Source: Elsinoe arachidis
Taxonomy: Eukaryota > Ascomycota > Dothideomycetes > Myriangiales > Elsinoaceae
Direction of reading: 5' to 3'
Assembly (NCBI GenBank): GCA_013372555.1
Contig: JAAPAX010000009.1
Coordinates: forward strand, 1,178,001 to 1,242,000
Length of the DNA stretch: 64,000 bases
In this document: in pieces, positions 10,655-20,514 of the stretch
How the letters are laid out: every line of letters begins with the position of its first letter
Numbering within the stretch: the first letter of the stretch is position 1
Program-made: the position numbers and the translations under genes
Notes under the pieces: model-generated
What the model saw: the letters and a program-made list of their open reading frames with translations, nothing else
What the model was told of the DNA's origin: nothing
The model's database searches: none

Positions 10655-12883
10655 ATGCGTGTAACCGGTATCGCCATGCCCATCCTCGCGGGTGTGGCTG
10701 CAGTCGCTGCACAAGGCCTTGACTTTCCTGCCATCTTCGAAGCTCAACCGGCTCTGAAGAATGCTCAGCCAACGACCACTTCCGAGGTGGACCGCCAGGC
10801 GTCGGCATCTTCTGTCATCAAAGAGATGCAGTCGAAGAAGCCCAATGCGTCTGGTGCCACATCGGTACAGACCTCCGTCCTCGCCACTACTACTATGGAG
10901 ACATCCGTCAAGCCTACAGCTGGATCGACCAAGAAAACCACAAAGAAGAACAAGCCCAAGACTACCACGAAGGGCAAGAAGACGAAGAAGGTCAAGAAGC
11001 CTAAGGTCACTGGAAAGCCCAAGAATCAGAGACGTCAAGCAGTTGCTTCTGGAACCTCCACCGCCGGACCCGCTTGTGCGACGCAACAAGTCCTTTACAA
11101 CTACACTCCCACGCCAAACACGCCCAATGGCTTTCTGGTAGACACTACCGTAGCCAACCAGGCCACCAGCGCGCTCGCCCCGGCAGGGTATACCACAAAC
11201 TTCACCGGACAGCTCGGCTCCATGTTCTCAAGCAATTATCTCGGGTACTACCAGCTCTCCAGCTACACCCCATCTGCATGCGCAGCCATCTGTGACAGCG
11301 TCTCGGCTTGCAGGAGCTTCAACCTGTACTTTGAGCGTGATCCAATTCTCAACCCGGCCCCTGTCCAGTGTCCCAACCCAACAGCTGCGGTCTCCGTCCG
11401 GTGCGCCCTTTGGGGATCTCAGATCACTGTCAGCCAAGCTAGAAACATCGGTGAATGGCGCACTGACTTCATGGTCGTCATCTCTGGCTCAAACGGCTAC
11501 TGGAAGAACACTCCACCAGCTGCCATCTCTGGTTACACTGGCCCCAATGCCCTTGCTGGTCTTGTCAATGTCAACACACTGAACGGCAAGAACGTGGTCG
11601 CTGGCACTGGCTACTATCCTGGTGCATATGATCCGAGCCAGTGCTCGACCCTTTGCGCTAGTCTTACCAGCGCCAACAAGCTCGCTGCCCAGGCTGCTGG
11701 CAACACCACATACGCTGCCTGCAACTATGTCAACTCTGCCATTCTTTCCGTTAGTGGTGTCGCTCAAGGTACTTATTGCGCCTTGTACACCACTGCTGAT
11801 GTCGCTTCGTACGCCACTCTCTACACTTCGAGGTACAACGGTGTCAACTATGACATCACTTACTCCTATGGGTATGCATTGAACACTGTTGACAGTGGTA
11901 TCATTGGTTCAAGCAGTGGCTCTGGCAGCTCCTCTGCCTCTTCTGCTGCTGCCTCTACCTCGTCTGTCTCGGTCTCGAGAGCGTCGACAAGCGCGACCAC
12001 CGCTTCCTTGACCACTACCGCCTCCACCACTACCAGATCACCTGTGGCTGCCACCCCTTCATCCCAGTCGTGCACATCGCTCGGCGGTCAGCAGTACACG
12101 GATCTGAACAATGTCGTCTACAATGTCCGCTGTGCGACTGACCTTCTCAATGTCGGTGATATTGCCAACATGGCTGTCAACGCTTACTCGGATTGCTTCA
12201 CCAATTGCGATGTGATCCGTGGCTGCCAAGGTTTCGCCTACGTTCCGTCAGCCAAGGTCTGCTACTTCAAGAACCTCACAGGCGTCACCACTGCCCCGAA
12301 CTCGAACGCCAATGTCGATCTCGCCTGGCTGCCATCCGCCTACACTCCTCCCGGATCGGCCTCCTCTTCCTCAAGTACCACTTCCGCATCCCGGACTGCC
12401 TCCGCGACCACTGCAGCCACTACCAGCGCCGCACCAACATCCTCGCCCTTCTACGTCCAACTCACCGGTGTCGCCGGCAACGCCTACAACGGAACCTACC
12501 TCTCCCGCACTCTCGCCGCCTCCAGTGGCTACACCTACTACTATCTCAGCATAGTCACCACCAGAGCAGCCGCCAGCACGTTCCAGATCGACAACACCAA
12601 CAATAACTTACTGCTGGGAGACAACAACAACAATTTCGCCCTGACGATCCCGTACTCAACTTCGTCCCCCAAGTCCATCCTGTACTTCTACACCTCGGAC
12701 CTTTCATACTACGCAACCCCCAACTTCGCCAATGCGAACGGCAGACTGTCGGCCACGAACGATGCAGGCGCAGCGTTGAGCTTGATGACCTGCTCCGGAG
12801 TCAGCGACACACCCGGTGTGCTCTACGCTTCGCCCGCGACGCAGAGCAGTTGTGTGTCCTGGACACTGAGCACATCTACCTAG
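10655..12883 (+). CDS. Secreted PAN/apple-like glycoprotein with Lys-rich pro-region
   Basis: A single 742-aa frame with no intron. Residues 1-20 form a signal peptide. Residues 90-127 are strongly basic, a Lys/Thr-rich stretch of TKK and KPK blocks ending in the dibasic pair R126-R127, a likely Kex2-type processing site. The mature part contains Cys-rich segments with spaced CxxxC patterns (about 205-250 and 330-400) resembling PAN/apple folds. A Ser/Thr-rich linker (about 415-470) follows, then a second PAN-like unit (about 470-560), a second Ser/Thr linker, and a C-terminal domain of about 150 aa rich in Tyr and Asn. This architecture is common in secreted Dothideomycete proteins of unknown function, and a wall- or carbohydrate-binding role is only inferred. 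A TATA box sits 84 bp upstream. Confidence 0.8.
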   Translation: MRVTGIAMPILAGVAAVAAQGLDFPAIFEAQPALKNAQPTTTSEVDRQASASSVIKEMQSKKPNASGATSVQTSVLATTTMETSVKPTAGSTKKTTKKNKPKTTTKGKKTKKVKKPKVTGKPKNQRRQAVASGTSTAGPACATQQVLYNYTPTPNTPNGFLVDTTVANQATSALAPAGYTTNFTGQLGSMFSSNYLGYYQLSSYTPSACAAICDSVSACRSFNLYFERDPILNPAPVQCPNPTAAVSVRCALWGSQITVSQARNIGEWRTDFMVVISGSNGYWKNTPPAAISGYTGPNALAGLVNVNTLNGKNVVAGTGYYPGAYDPSQCSTLCASLTSANKLAAQAAGNTTYAACNYVNSAILSVSGVAQGTYCALYTTADVASYATLYTSRYNGVNYDITYSYGYALNTVDSGIIGSSSGSGSSSASSAAASTSSVSVSRASTSATTASLTTTASTTTRSPVAATPSSQSCTSLGGQQYTDLNNVVYNVRCATDLLNVGDIANMAVNAYSDCFTNCDVIRGCQGFAYVPSAKVCYFKNLTGVTTAPNSNANVDLAWLPSAYTPPGSASSSSSTTSASRTASATTAATTSAAPTSSPFYVQLTGVAGNAYNGTYLSRTLAASSGYTYYYLSIVTTRAAASTFQIDNTNNNLLLGDNNNNFALTIPYSTSSPKSILYFYTSDLSYYATPNFANANGRLSATNDAGAALSLMTCSGVSDTPGVLYASPATQSSCVSWTLSTST

Positions 12884-13693
12884 GCCGGGAGAAGGAGGAG
12901 ATCAATTTCTTTTGTCCAAAACATATACCAGATAGAACATACCATGAGCGGAAGCTAGAGTAACCCGTCTTGTACAGAGTAAATACTAATAGTAATACTG
13001 CAACACCACACCTACCCTTACCCTACTTCGCAGTGTACAGTATTCCCCCAAAACTTACCCGACCTCTAATTCGAAGCCATGACCATCTTGGGCATCGGAT
13101 AATGGCCCTACGCACGTAACTTTTCCGGACCGACATGCGATTTGCTTCTGTTGATGAAGCCACCTCGCAACGCCCCCGAACGATCGGATTTCCCCCCCTG
13201 ACGACGCGGCCGTTGAGATCAAAACAGCTTGCGAGGTTGTGGTTACGGTTAAATTGCAATTGACGTCCAACGGGCTTTCGCGTACAACTGACGTCCAAAC
13301 GGGTGGGGGTTTGGCGTCTGGATCGTGGGTATTCGGGGAGTTTATGTGAGGATGGAAGGTGGTGGTCGTTTGGTAGGGCTGTAGGCGAGGTTGATGGAGT
13401 GGTCTGGTAGGTACTGTGGACAGGCATAATTTCTCATGAGAATGAAGTGTATATAATTCATAGCTAGAAGTGAAGTCTAATGTGGACGCTAATGTTACTC
13501 GCGAGATAGAACTAGATATGCTCCTCTACCCTCTCTTACATGCTGTTGGCTTCCTGGTACGCCTGTACTGTCGTGTTCAAAGGCCGTCGTGCTCGTAATG
13601 CTGTGCGCCTTCTCTCTGGCTCTTTCTTTCCGATGTCCTGCGACTCCCATCCCGGGCGCCTTGCGTTCATAGTGTGCTATGTCCGTACCGTGA
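12884..13693. other. Convergent intergenic region
   Basis: This is the shared 3' region of the glycoprotein gene (plus) and the transcription factor gene (minus). A 134-codon minus-strand frame at 13023-13427 has no recognisable motif and unusual composition, and I do not call it a gene. Confidence 0.5.
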
Positions 13694-16547
13694 TCACTCT
13701 TCCTTGCCGGAGAGTACCCAGTCTCCACGCTCTCCCACCTCGAGACCCTCCTCCCTCACGCCTCTGCCGCCGTCGAAGATGAAGCCGATCCTCAATCTTT
13801 GCCTGCCTAGGCCTTCAGTACCCAAGCCGATCTTGACGCCGGTGACTTTCTTGCCTCCGTTCCGTTTGCCCCATCCCACTGGACGTGGCTTTTTCTGTGT
13901 CGGTCTTGCCGCTCTGTCCTCGTTTTGGTCGTTGTTTGTGCGTATCGGGAGTGAATCCTGTCGCGCTTGCTTACTCATGGACGGCTGGGTAATTTGCGAC
14001 CCCTGAATGTCGCCCTCCTGACTTGCCTCCCTGCTATTTGGTTTCCGAATCTTTCGACCACCTTTGTCCTCGTCGATTTCGTCTGGGACGAGACTGTAGC
14101 TGCCCAGGGCACGCATGTTCGGCATGGGTTGAGATGGGTCAGGCGAATCGGTGAGTGCCGGGCTCACGTCAGGTCGATCAAGGCGAAAGACTCCTAGAGC
14201 TCGGAGGTTGGGAATTGCGCCTTCTGGTGTGGCTGGCGAGTCCGGGGGATTGTCGTGGTTAATCGCTTCTTCGTCATCCGACAGGATATCTAAACCGAGA
14301 CCGCGGTGTTGTGCCTGCTGGTGGCCAGGGCTAATCGGATCCTCATGCCAGGCATTAGTTTCGCGATCGAAGCTGTCATTGTACATCTGAACGTCGGACT
14401 CCAGCTGATCGACAGCTCGGAATGGATTGGCATCGTTGATATCTGCACCAGCTCGCGTCTCTACATCGGCACTGACTTCTCGGGACGAATTTGTCGTGCT
14501 AACCCGTGAGGCATTTTCAGCAGCTCGGTCTGCTGCGACTTCCGCTTCAAGCTCAAGTATGCGCTCGCATATGCGCGCAAAAAGGCGTGAATCCCAGAGT
14601 CCTTCTTGTCTTCGACATGTCTTGAGGATGTTGATGACACGACGTCGCAGTGCAGGGTCAGTACCGCGCAGGAAGGAGCCGAACAGCGTTGGCAGCATAG
14701 CAATATCTGGTGAAAAGGTAGCTGGCAGGTATTGGGGCGCTGATGCCTGTCGACTAGAACGCTGGCGCTGAAGAGGCGGTCGCGGAGTGGACGATGCATC
14801 TGGAGTGGATCCAGCAGAAGTCGAGGATGCGCGGGATGTATCAGAAGCTAATGAATCATGCCTAGACTCTGGTATGTCCGATGTCGAGATGCTGTCGTTT
14901 CGTGCCTGGCTCTCATACTTGGGTGGACTGTCCACTTCGGTTCCCAGCGATGCCCATGTCTTGCTCGGCACGATCGGTGGCGGAGGTACAGCACTCTTGT
15001 GTGTTGTCTGCGATGCGCTGAGAAGCAATGACTCTGCGAGATCGACAATTTCCTCAAAGAGTTGATCTTGAGGTGATAGCGTGGTTGCAGCATCTGTGTC
15101 GGCCGGCGACTGCGCTGGTTCCTCTTCAGGATTGGCAAGGCTGGCTTGAAAAACCAGGCGCCACATTTTCATGACTTGGATGCCGCGAATGTCCGCAGGA
15201 GAAGCATCAGTAGATGATGTTCTGTCTGCGAGATCTTGAAAAGCTACGTCTAGGTTTGTCGATATGCCGACGTATGCGCCCAAGATCTTTGCTCGATCTT
15301 CGTTTACTTGGTCGTCTTCTCGAAGGTCCAACTGATTTAGATGACTGATGAGACCGTGCCAGTATCTGTCTTGGATCTCTCGAGCCTCGCGTACAGTGTC
15401 GAAATGTAATTGTTCGTTCGTATCTGGTAGATCGGAGATTGCACCAGGTAGACCCCGAGAAGCATCTTTGATCTGGTAACTGTAGTCGTAGCCTTGATCA
15501 CCAAACAAGTCGCTCATCAGCTGTTAAAGTTGTCAGTATGAGCTCAAAAGAAAGCTGCAAATCGCGTGATCTCACCTCTTGAATTTGTATCTCCCAACGC
15601 AAGAAGATGTTCTCAATGGACTGCAAAGGTATCGAGGACTCCTGGGACTTTTTCGCGTCTACCTTCTGGCGAGTGGCTTTCGCTTCGTTCAGCATACGCA
15701 CACCCTGTCTAACAAGATGGATCGCGGATGCAGAATTTCCTCGCATGGACTGGTAGGGTCAGAGCGTGCTGCATAGACGCGCAGAAGCTACATACCTCGA
15801 TCGCAGTGAAGATGACGCAACTCAACAGGTAGACATTGATATCGACGGGCCCCTCTTGGGGGGTAAGGAAGCTGCCTATAGCATTGTTGTACTGAGTGAG
15901 TGCCCAGTCATGTTTGGGTGCAATGATATTCGGCAATGTCGATACTCCATCGTTCTGGTCATAGCGCTCATGGAAACCGGCGAGAGCAAGCAAGGCATAG
16001 CGAATACCGGGCTCGTGATGAGCCACTTGTGAGATTGAGTCTGTCCAGATGTCCTCTGGCCAGAAGGACTGGAATTGATGCGCCGTGCATTCGCGGAAGT
16101 ACTGGAATGCACGCCACTCCGTTTCTGTTTGCCAGATGCCTTGAGCCACAGAAGGAGTGACTGATGCAGATCTTTGTCTCAGAGATGTAGAGGGAGTAGG
16201 GGTTGCAACATCTGTAGGCTCATAGCCGGGACATTCTCGGCCGGTCCGAACACCTGCGGAAGATTAGATTGGTGTTTCGCGGCATGGTAGAGGAGGGGTA
16301 CATACATCTCATACATGCCGGCTTGGCTTCATCGCATTTCAATCTTCGAGCTATCAAGCTGCCGTCAGTCTACTGTTTTCCTAGGACAAAAGTTGGACGA
16401 AGATTGGAAATGCTTACTCCTGATTACTGTCAGAGCTGTTCCTGTAAACTAGCCAGTCCATATGGATACTCACTTGCACAACGCACATCCAGTCTTGACT
16501 TTCGGATTATATGTCCTTTTTCTTTCTCCAGGCTTCACGCGGGTCAT
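13694..16547 (-). CDS. Zn(II)2Cys6 fungal transcription factor with a 2-nt micro-exon
   Basis: Six exons on the minus strand: 16547-16474, 16419-16418, 16350-16306, 16253-15796, 15749-15576 and 15520-13694. They sum to 2580 nt and encode 859 aa. Introns are 46-67 nt with GT-AG ends. The N-terminus carries a full binuclear zinc cluster with cysteines at 21, 24, 31, 38, 41 and 48 (C-x2-C-x6-C-x6-C-x2-C-x6-C), preceded by KVKTG and followed by a GYEP segment. The centre has the pattern of fungal-specific regulators (EWRAFQYFRE, WALTQYNNAI, CVIFTAIESMRG). The C-terminal third is disordered, Ser/Asp/Glu-rich, ending in a basic Gly-rich tail (GWGKRNGGKK). It should bind DNA at CGG-type half-sites in the nucleus; target genes are unknown. 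Exon 2 is only two bases (GA). Without it the zinc cluster spacing becomes C-x8-C or the frame is lost. Confidence 0.88.
16418..16419 (-). other. 2-nt micro-exon (GA) in the zinc-cluster coding region
   Basis: On the minus strand the bases read TCAG, GA, GTAAGC. It is flanked by a 54-nt intron (16473-16420, GTGAGT start, CTGAC near the end) and a 67-nt intron (16417-16351, GTAAGC start, CTGAC before TTGATAG). Including GA gives Cys-Lys-Thr-Arg-Arg-Leu-Lys-Cys, the canonical six-residue spacing of Zn2Cys6 domains. It is inferred from frame and consensus, not from transcripts. Confidence 0.7.
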
Positions 16548-17226
16548 GCTGTGATGTTTCTTCTTCCATACGCGATGCGGGTGACGACGTGGAGAAGTAT
16601 CATGACAAGGAGAAGATTGATATCGGCGAGACCGAGGTAGCGGCGTTTGAAGCTAACGGCGTGGAATGTGAATGACCATGGTGGAAGATAGCGATCAAGA
16701 TATCGACTTCAGAGTTTCGACTCTCAACGTGAGGACTAGAGCATCACCCTACAGGGCTCAAGCGAGCCCTACGGTGTATATGGGGGACTGCAAAGAGGGG
16801 AGTGTGTGTGGGAGGCCTAGGCTTATCCTTGTCCACCGTGTTTCAACAGCCCTTGACGTCTTTTCGCTTCGATCTCAACGACCCAATCACACCCCGCCAT
16901 CGAAACCTTATCCAACACCGCACCGCGTTTCTCCGAGCTCGTCCTACCAGAACTGGTTGCAGAACCGTCTCCACTTCCCTATTTCTCGCGCCTATTTCTA
17001 TCTTTATTTGCGGGTGGCCTATACCGTACAGGCACGGTCTGGGACGCGCCGGTGCATCGAGTCGTTTACCGACAACCATTTTGCTTTCTCATTCCATTGA
17101 CTTTTGCTCTTCAATCGACAACTGTCGACCATCCCTTCGCAAGCCACGTCCGGTCTTCCCCCAGCATAGAATCTACGCTGTGGCTTTCTATGCGCCTCGT
17201 CCGACCTCGTCGTCGAATCGGGCACA
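16548..17226. other. Upstream region of the transcription factor and truncated-looking leader
   Basis: The sequence is GC-balanced with no convincing gene. From about 16,860 to 17,220 it is pyrimidine-rich on the plus strand (CTTCCC, TTTCTC, ATCCCTTCGC tracts), like the 5' leader of a rightward fungal gene. The RIP block begins abruptly just after. A 145-codon plus-strand frame (16802-17239) has no recognisable domain. Confidence 0.4.
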
Positions 17227-17241
17227 TCTCCTCCCTTGATT
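17227..17241 (+). repeat. 15-bp inverted repeat, left border of the RIP block
   Basis: ATCTCCTCCCTTGAT occurs here and its exact reverse complement occurs at 32167-32181, the other edge of the AT-rich block. Both copies lie at the change from normal to RIP-like composition. They may be ends of an older element into which the gypsy copies inserted. Confidence 0.5.
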
Positions 17242-18172
17242 TGAGACCCTTCAGCTAAAGTTGCTAAAGGTCGATCGCGTGGCTTAGTACTTTATCTCTT
17301 AAAAGCTAAAATTTAGCTAATCTTTAGAGTTAAATTATTACAGCTAGCGTAATACTATAGAATAACTAAATAGCTAAGGCAGTAGAGATAGTAAAGAAGA
17401 GCAATTTAAATAGTTAAAGAGTATATATACTTAAGAGTTAGTAGTAGTAGTATAGAAGGCGCTCTAGTACGCCCTCTTTATATAGAGAGGTACTTAGTAA
17501 GAGTTATAGAACTTCTTTATAGCTACTAGAGTATACTCTATAAGGCTATAGTAGAGTAAGTAACAGTAATAGAAGCACCTATACTACTCTCTACTAGTAA
17601 CAAAACGATAGAGGTAAGGCTAGAGAAGGTAGCTAGCTAGCAACTTAGTTATAATAGTTATATATCTACCTAATAGAGTTACTCTCCTTCTCTTGTTATT
17701 ACTAGCTTTAAAGTACTAAATATTTCTTTAAATCTTATAAGGCCTCTTTAGTAAGAGGCTAAGGCTCTTCTCTACTAACTACTATACTAATTTAGCTCTA
17801 AATTACTTATAATTTATATAGTAATCGGATCTAAAGGCTACTCTATCTTAGTAGAGGAAGTAGCTAAGTTTAAAAGTATTAATAATTAATACTTTAAGAA
17901 TAAAGAAGAATAGAAGTAGCTAGTTCCTATAGCTTTTAAACTAGATAGAATAGGTAGCTCGATATTAGTTAGCAATATCTACTACATTTATAAAGAGATT
18001 ATAGACTACTAAGAACTCTAGTAGTTATAATAGCTTTAAGCCTATATTACTCTATATAGTCTCTATTATTTCTTTTAACTACCTATCCGAGTTATAGGTT
18101 AAAGGCTACTAGCGGATAGCATAAAGGACTCGATCTAGTAAATAGCTAGTAGTAAGAAACTTTATAAGTATA
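17242..18172. other. AT-rich RIP-mutated sequence, left host of the gypsy insertion
   Basis: TA-rich sequence with stops in all frames. It was contiguous with 30665-32166 before the outer gypsy element inserted, because TAATC at 18173-18177 and CAATC at 30660-30664 look like one target site. Probably an older repeat of unknown type. Confidence 0.45.
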
Positions 18173-18177
18173 TAATC

Positions 18178-18379
18178 TAATTACGACTAGCAAGATAAGA
18201 GGTTAATTATGTCTATTCGTTAAGATATCGAGACTTAGAAGAAGAAGAAGAAGACTAAAGTATAAAGTATATATAATATCGAGAGCTAAGCGGCTAGAAG
18301 CCTAGGCCGTAATACTAAGATTACATAATTAATCTAATATAGATCTAGACTAAATCTAGTTCGTATCTATCTCGTATTA
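18178..18379 (-). repeat. 3' LTR of outer gypsy element
   Basis: 202 bp matching the other three LTRs in this block. It contains the GAA/TTC triplet run and ends in CTCGTATTA. The purine-rich tract beside it (CTCTCTCTCT on plus, read AGAGAGAGAG on minus) fits a polypurine tract. Confidence 0.85.
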
Positions 18380-20290
18380 CTACTCTCTCTCTTATCCGCG
18401 TTTACTCTTAAACACTATCGTATAGGTCTCCTATTAATCTAGCTTAGCTTTAGCTTATTCTTATATATATCTAAATAGTTATATAGTACGTTAGCTACCT
18501 CTTTAAGGTTGTCGATTAGCTACTAAGTAAGGTCTTCTAGATAGCTCTTCTAGCTTACGTAAGCGACGAGTTTGCTATGTAGCGTATGTACGTTAATAAC
18601 GTTATCTATCTTATATTTCTCTTTACTATTAACCTCTATTAGTAGTAGTTCCTCGAAGGCTTAATCTAGTAGAGAGTCGTTCGGATACTTAGTAAGGAAG
18701 TTAGTATAAAACATAGAGTATATACGCTATAGCGTAGTTAGTAGATTAAGCTTATATACTAGTAGTAAGCGTTTCTCTAACACCTTATAGAGACTAACTC
18801 TTTTTAGTAGTAGCTTAGAGTTACTATATAGGTAGAGGTTCTTTGTCGATAGCTATACTAGATTACTAACCTCGAATTCTATTAGTAGCTAGTGCTTATT
18901 AGCTTATTCTACTATACGTAATTAAGTAATAGCGAGGTTAGCCTTAGTAATAGCTAGTACCTTCTCTAGCTACTTAGCTAGTACGTAGATATTAGCCTTA
19001 TTAATTTTAGTCTTCCTTAATAGTACGTTAGATAGTAGTTAGAAACTTATTCTTAGCTTATATTCTCTTATTACTTCGAATAGCAATAACTTAGTACTAT
19101 CTAAGAGGTTAGCATTTGTAGAGAATTCTATAACCGATAGAATAAGTATCTAGTTACTAAAGTGTATTATATATAAGTAAATAATTCGTTCGAACTCTTA
19201 GTTTATAACTTCTAATTAGCTATCTATTTAAGAGTAGCTAGCTATAGATAGCTTAGCTTTAATCTTTAGGATCTAGTAGAGTCTATTCTATACGTCGCTA
19301 ACGAACTATAGACTATAGTTAGAGGTAATACTATTAGGTAGGCTATAAAGCTTCTATATATAAAAGAACAATAGCTTTATAGTCTCGAACACTAATATAC
19401 CTCTATCTCTAGAGAAGTAAGGGATTAAGTATTGCTCCTTAGTTAGGCAATTAACGATATAGAGAATAGTATTATAGCTATCTACTAGAGGTAGGCTAGT
19501 AACGAAGTCTATAGTAATATATCGCTAAGGTCTTTCCGGAATAGATAATAGCGATAGGAGGCTAGCTAGTAAGCTATAACGAGCTTTAGAGCGCTTATAG
19601 TTATAGTAGTTAACTACGAACCTTTTAACGAGGCTATTATACTATAGGATATAGAAGATAGTCTTAATTATAGTAGCTATCTTCGTAGTACTAGTATAAG
19701 TATAATCTTTCGAGATATACATCTCTTAGATTACCTTAGTAACTATCGATTCTAGTATAAATAGTTAGCTAGTAATCTATAATATACCTTTATTAATCTT
19801 TATGTCTAATAATAGTAACTACTTCCGCTTAGAGAAGGTACTAGTTATATAATAGATATCGCAAGCGAACTTAAACTTATTATCTCGTAGGTTAGCTTTA
19901 GCTACCTTATTGAAAAAGAGTAAAGCATCCTCTAAAACTAAGATAGGTACTATATATATATCTATCTCGGTAGCCGAAGTAGGTATCGAAATAGGTAGAG
20001 AATTAGGTACTAAACTAGATATTAGACTAGATCGTAAACTAGATTATAGTTTAGTAGCCGAACTAGATTTCGACCTTAGTTTAGCTTAAGTAGCTAATCT
20101 AGGTTAGATACGACCTAGATCTATCTTATTAATAATTCTTTAATTAAGTATCTTTAATAGTAGTAGTGTCTAACGAAGGTTTAGATCTTCTTTAGAATAT
20201 AGTATATCTCTATTTCTTCTAGTAAGAGCGTTAGCTTTACTATTAGCTATACTAGGTCTATATATAATTTTAAAGTTAAACTATATAAGA
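18380..20290 (-). pseudogene. 3' half of outer gypsy pol (integrase, chromodomain-like end)
   Basis: This is the reverse complement of 24425-26335 in the inner copy with scattered transitions. It covers the end of RNase H, the integrase and the C-terminal chromodomain-like tail. Stops occur in every frame. Confidence 0.8.
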
Positions 20291-20295
20291 TAGAG

Positions 20296-20500
20296 TAATA
20301 CGAGATAGATACGAACTAGATTTAGTCTAGATCTATATTAGATTAATTACGTAATCTTAGTATCGTAGCTTAGGCTTCTAGCTACTTAGCTCTTAATATT
20401 ATATATACTTTATACTTTAGTCTTCTTCTTCTTCTTCTTCTAAGTCTCGATATTTTAATAAATAGACATAATTAACCTCTTATCTTACTAGTTGTAATTA
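20296..20500 (+). repeat. 5' LTR of inner gypsy element
   Basis: 205 bp starting TAATACGAG and ending GTAATTA. It carries a (TTC)n run at about 20421-20440 followed by AAGTCTCGATAT (20442-20453). Confidence 0.9.
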
Positions 20501-20502
20501 CT

Positions 20503-20514
20503 ATATCGAGACTT
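20503..20514 (+). promoter_or_regulatory. Self-priming type primer-binding site of inner element
   Basis: ATATCGAGACTT begins two bases after the 5' LTR and is the exact reverse complement of AAGTCTCGATAT inside the LTR (20442-20453). No tRNA-like TGG start is seen. This is the arrangement of Tf1/sushi type elements, whose RNA 5' end folds back as primer. Confidence 0.65.

Noticed and set aside
13023..13427. 134-codon minus-strand frame
   Set aside because: No homologous motif, lies in a convergent 3' region, composition unlike neighbouring genes.
20421..20440. TTC run as an independent microsatellite
   Set aside because: It recurs at the same place in all four LTRs and is part of the LTR.
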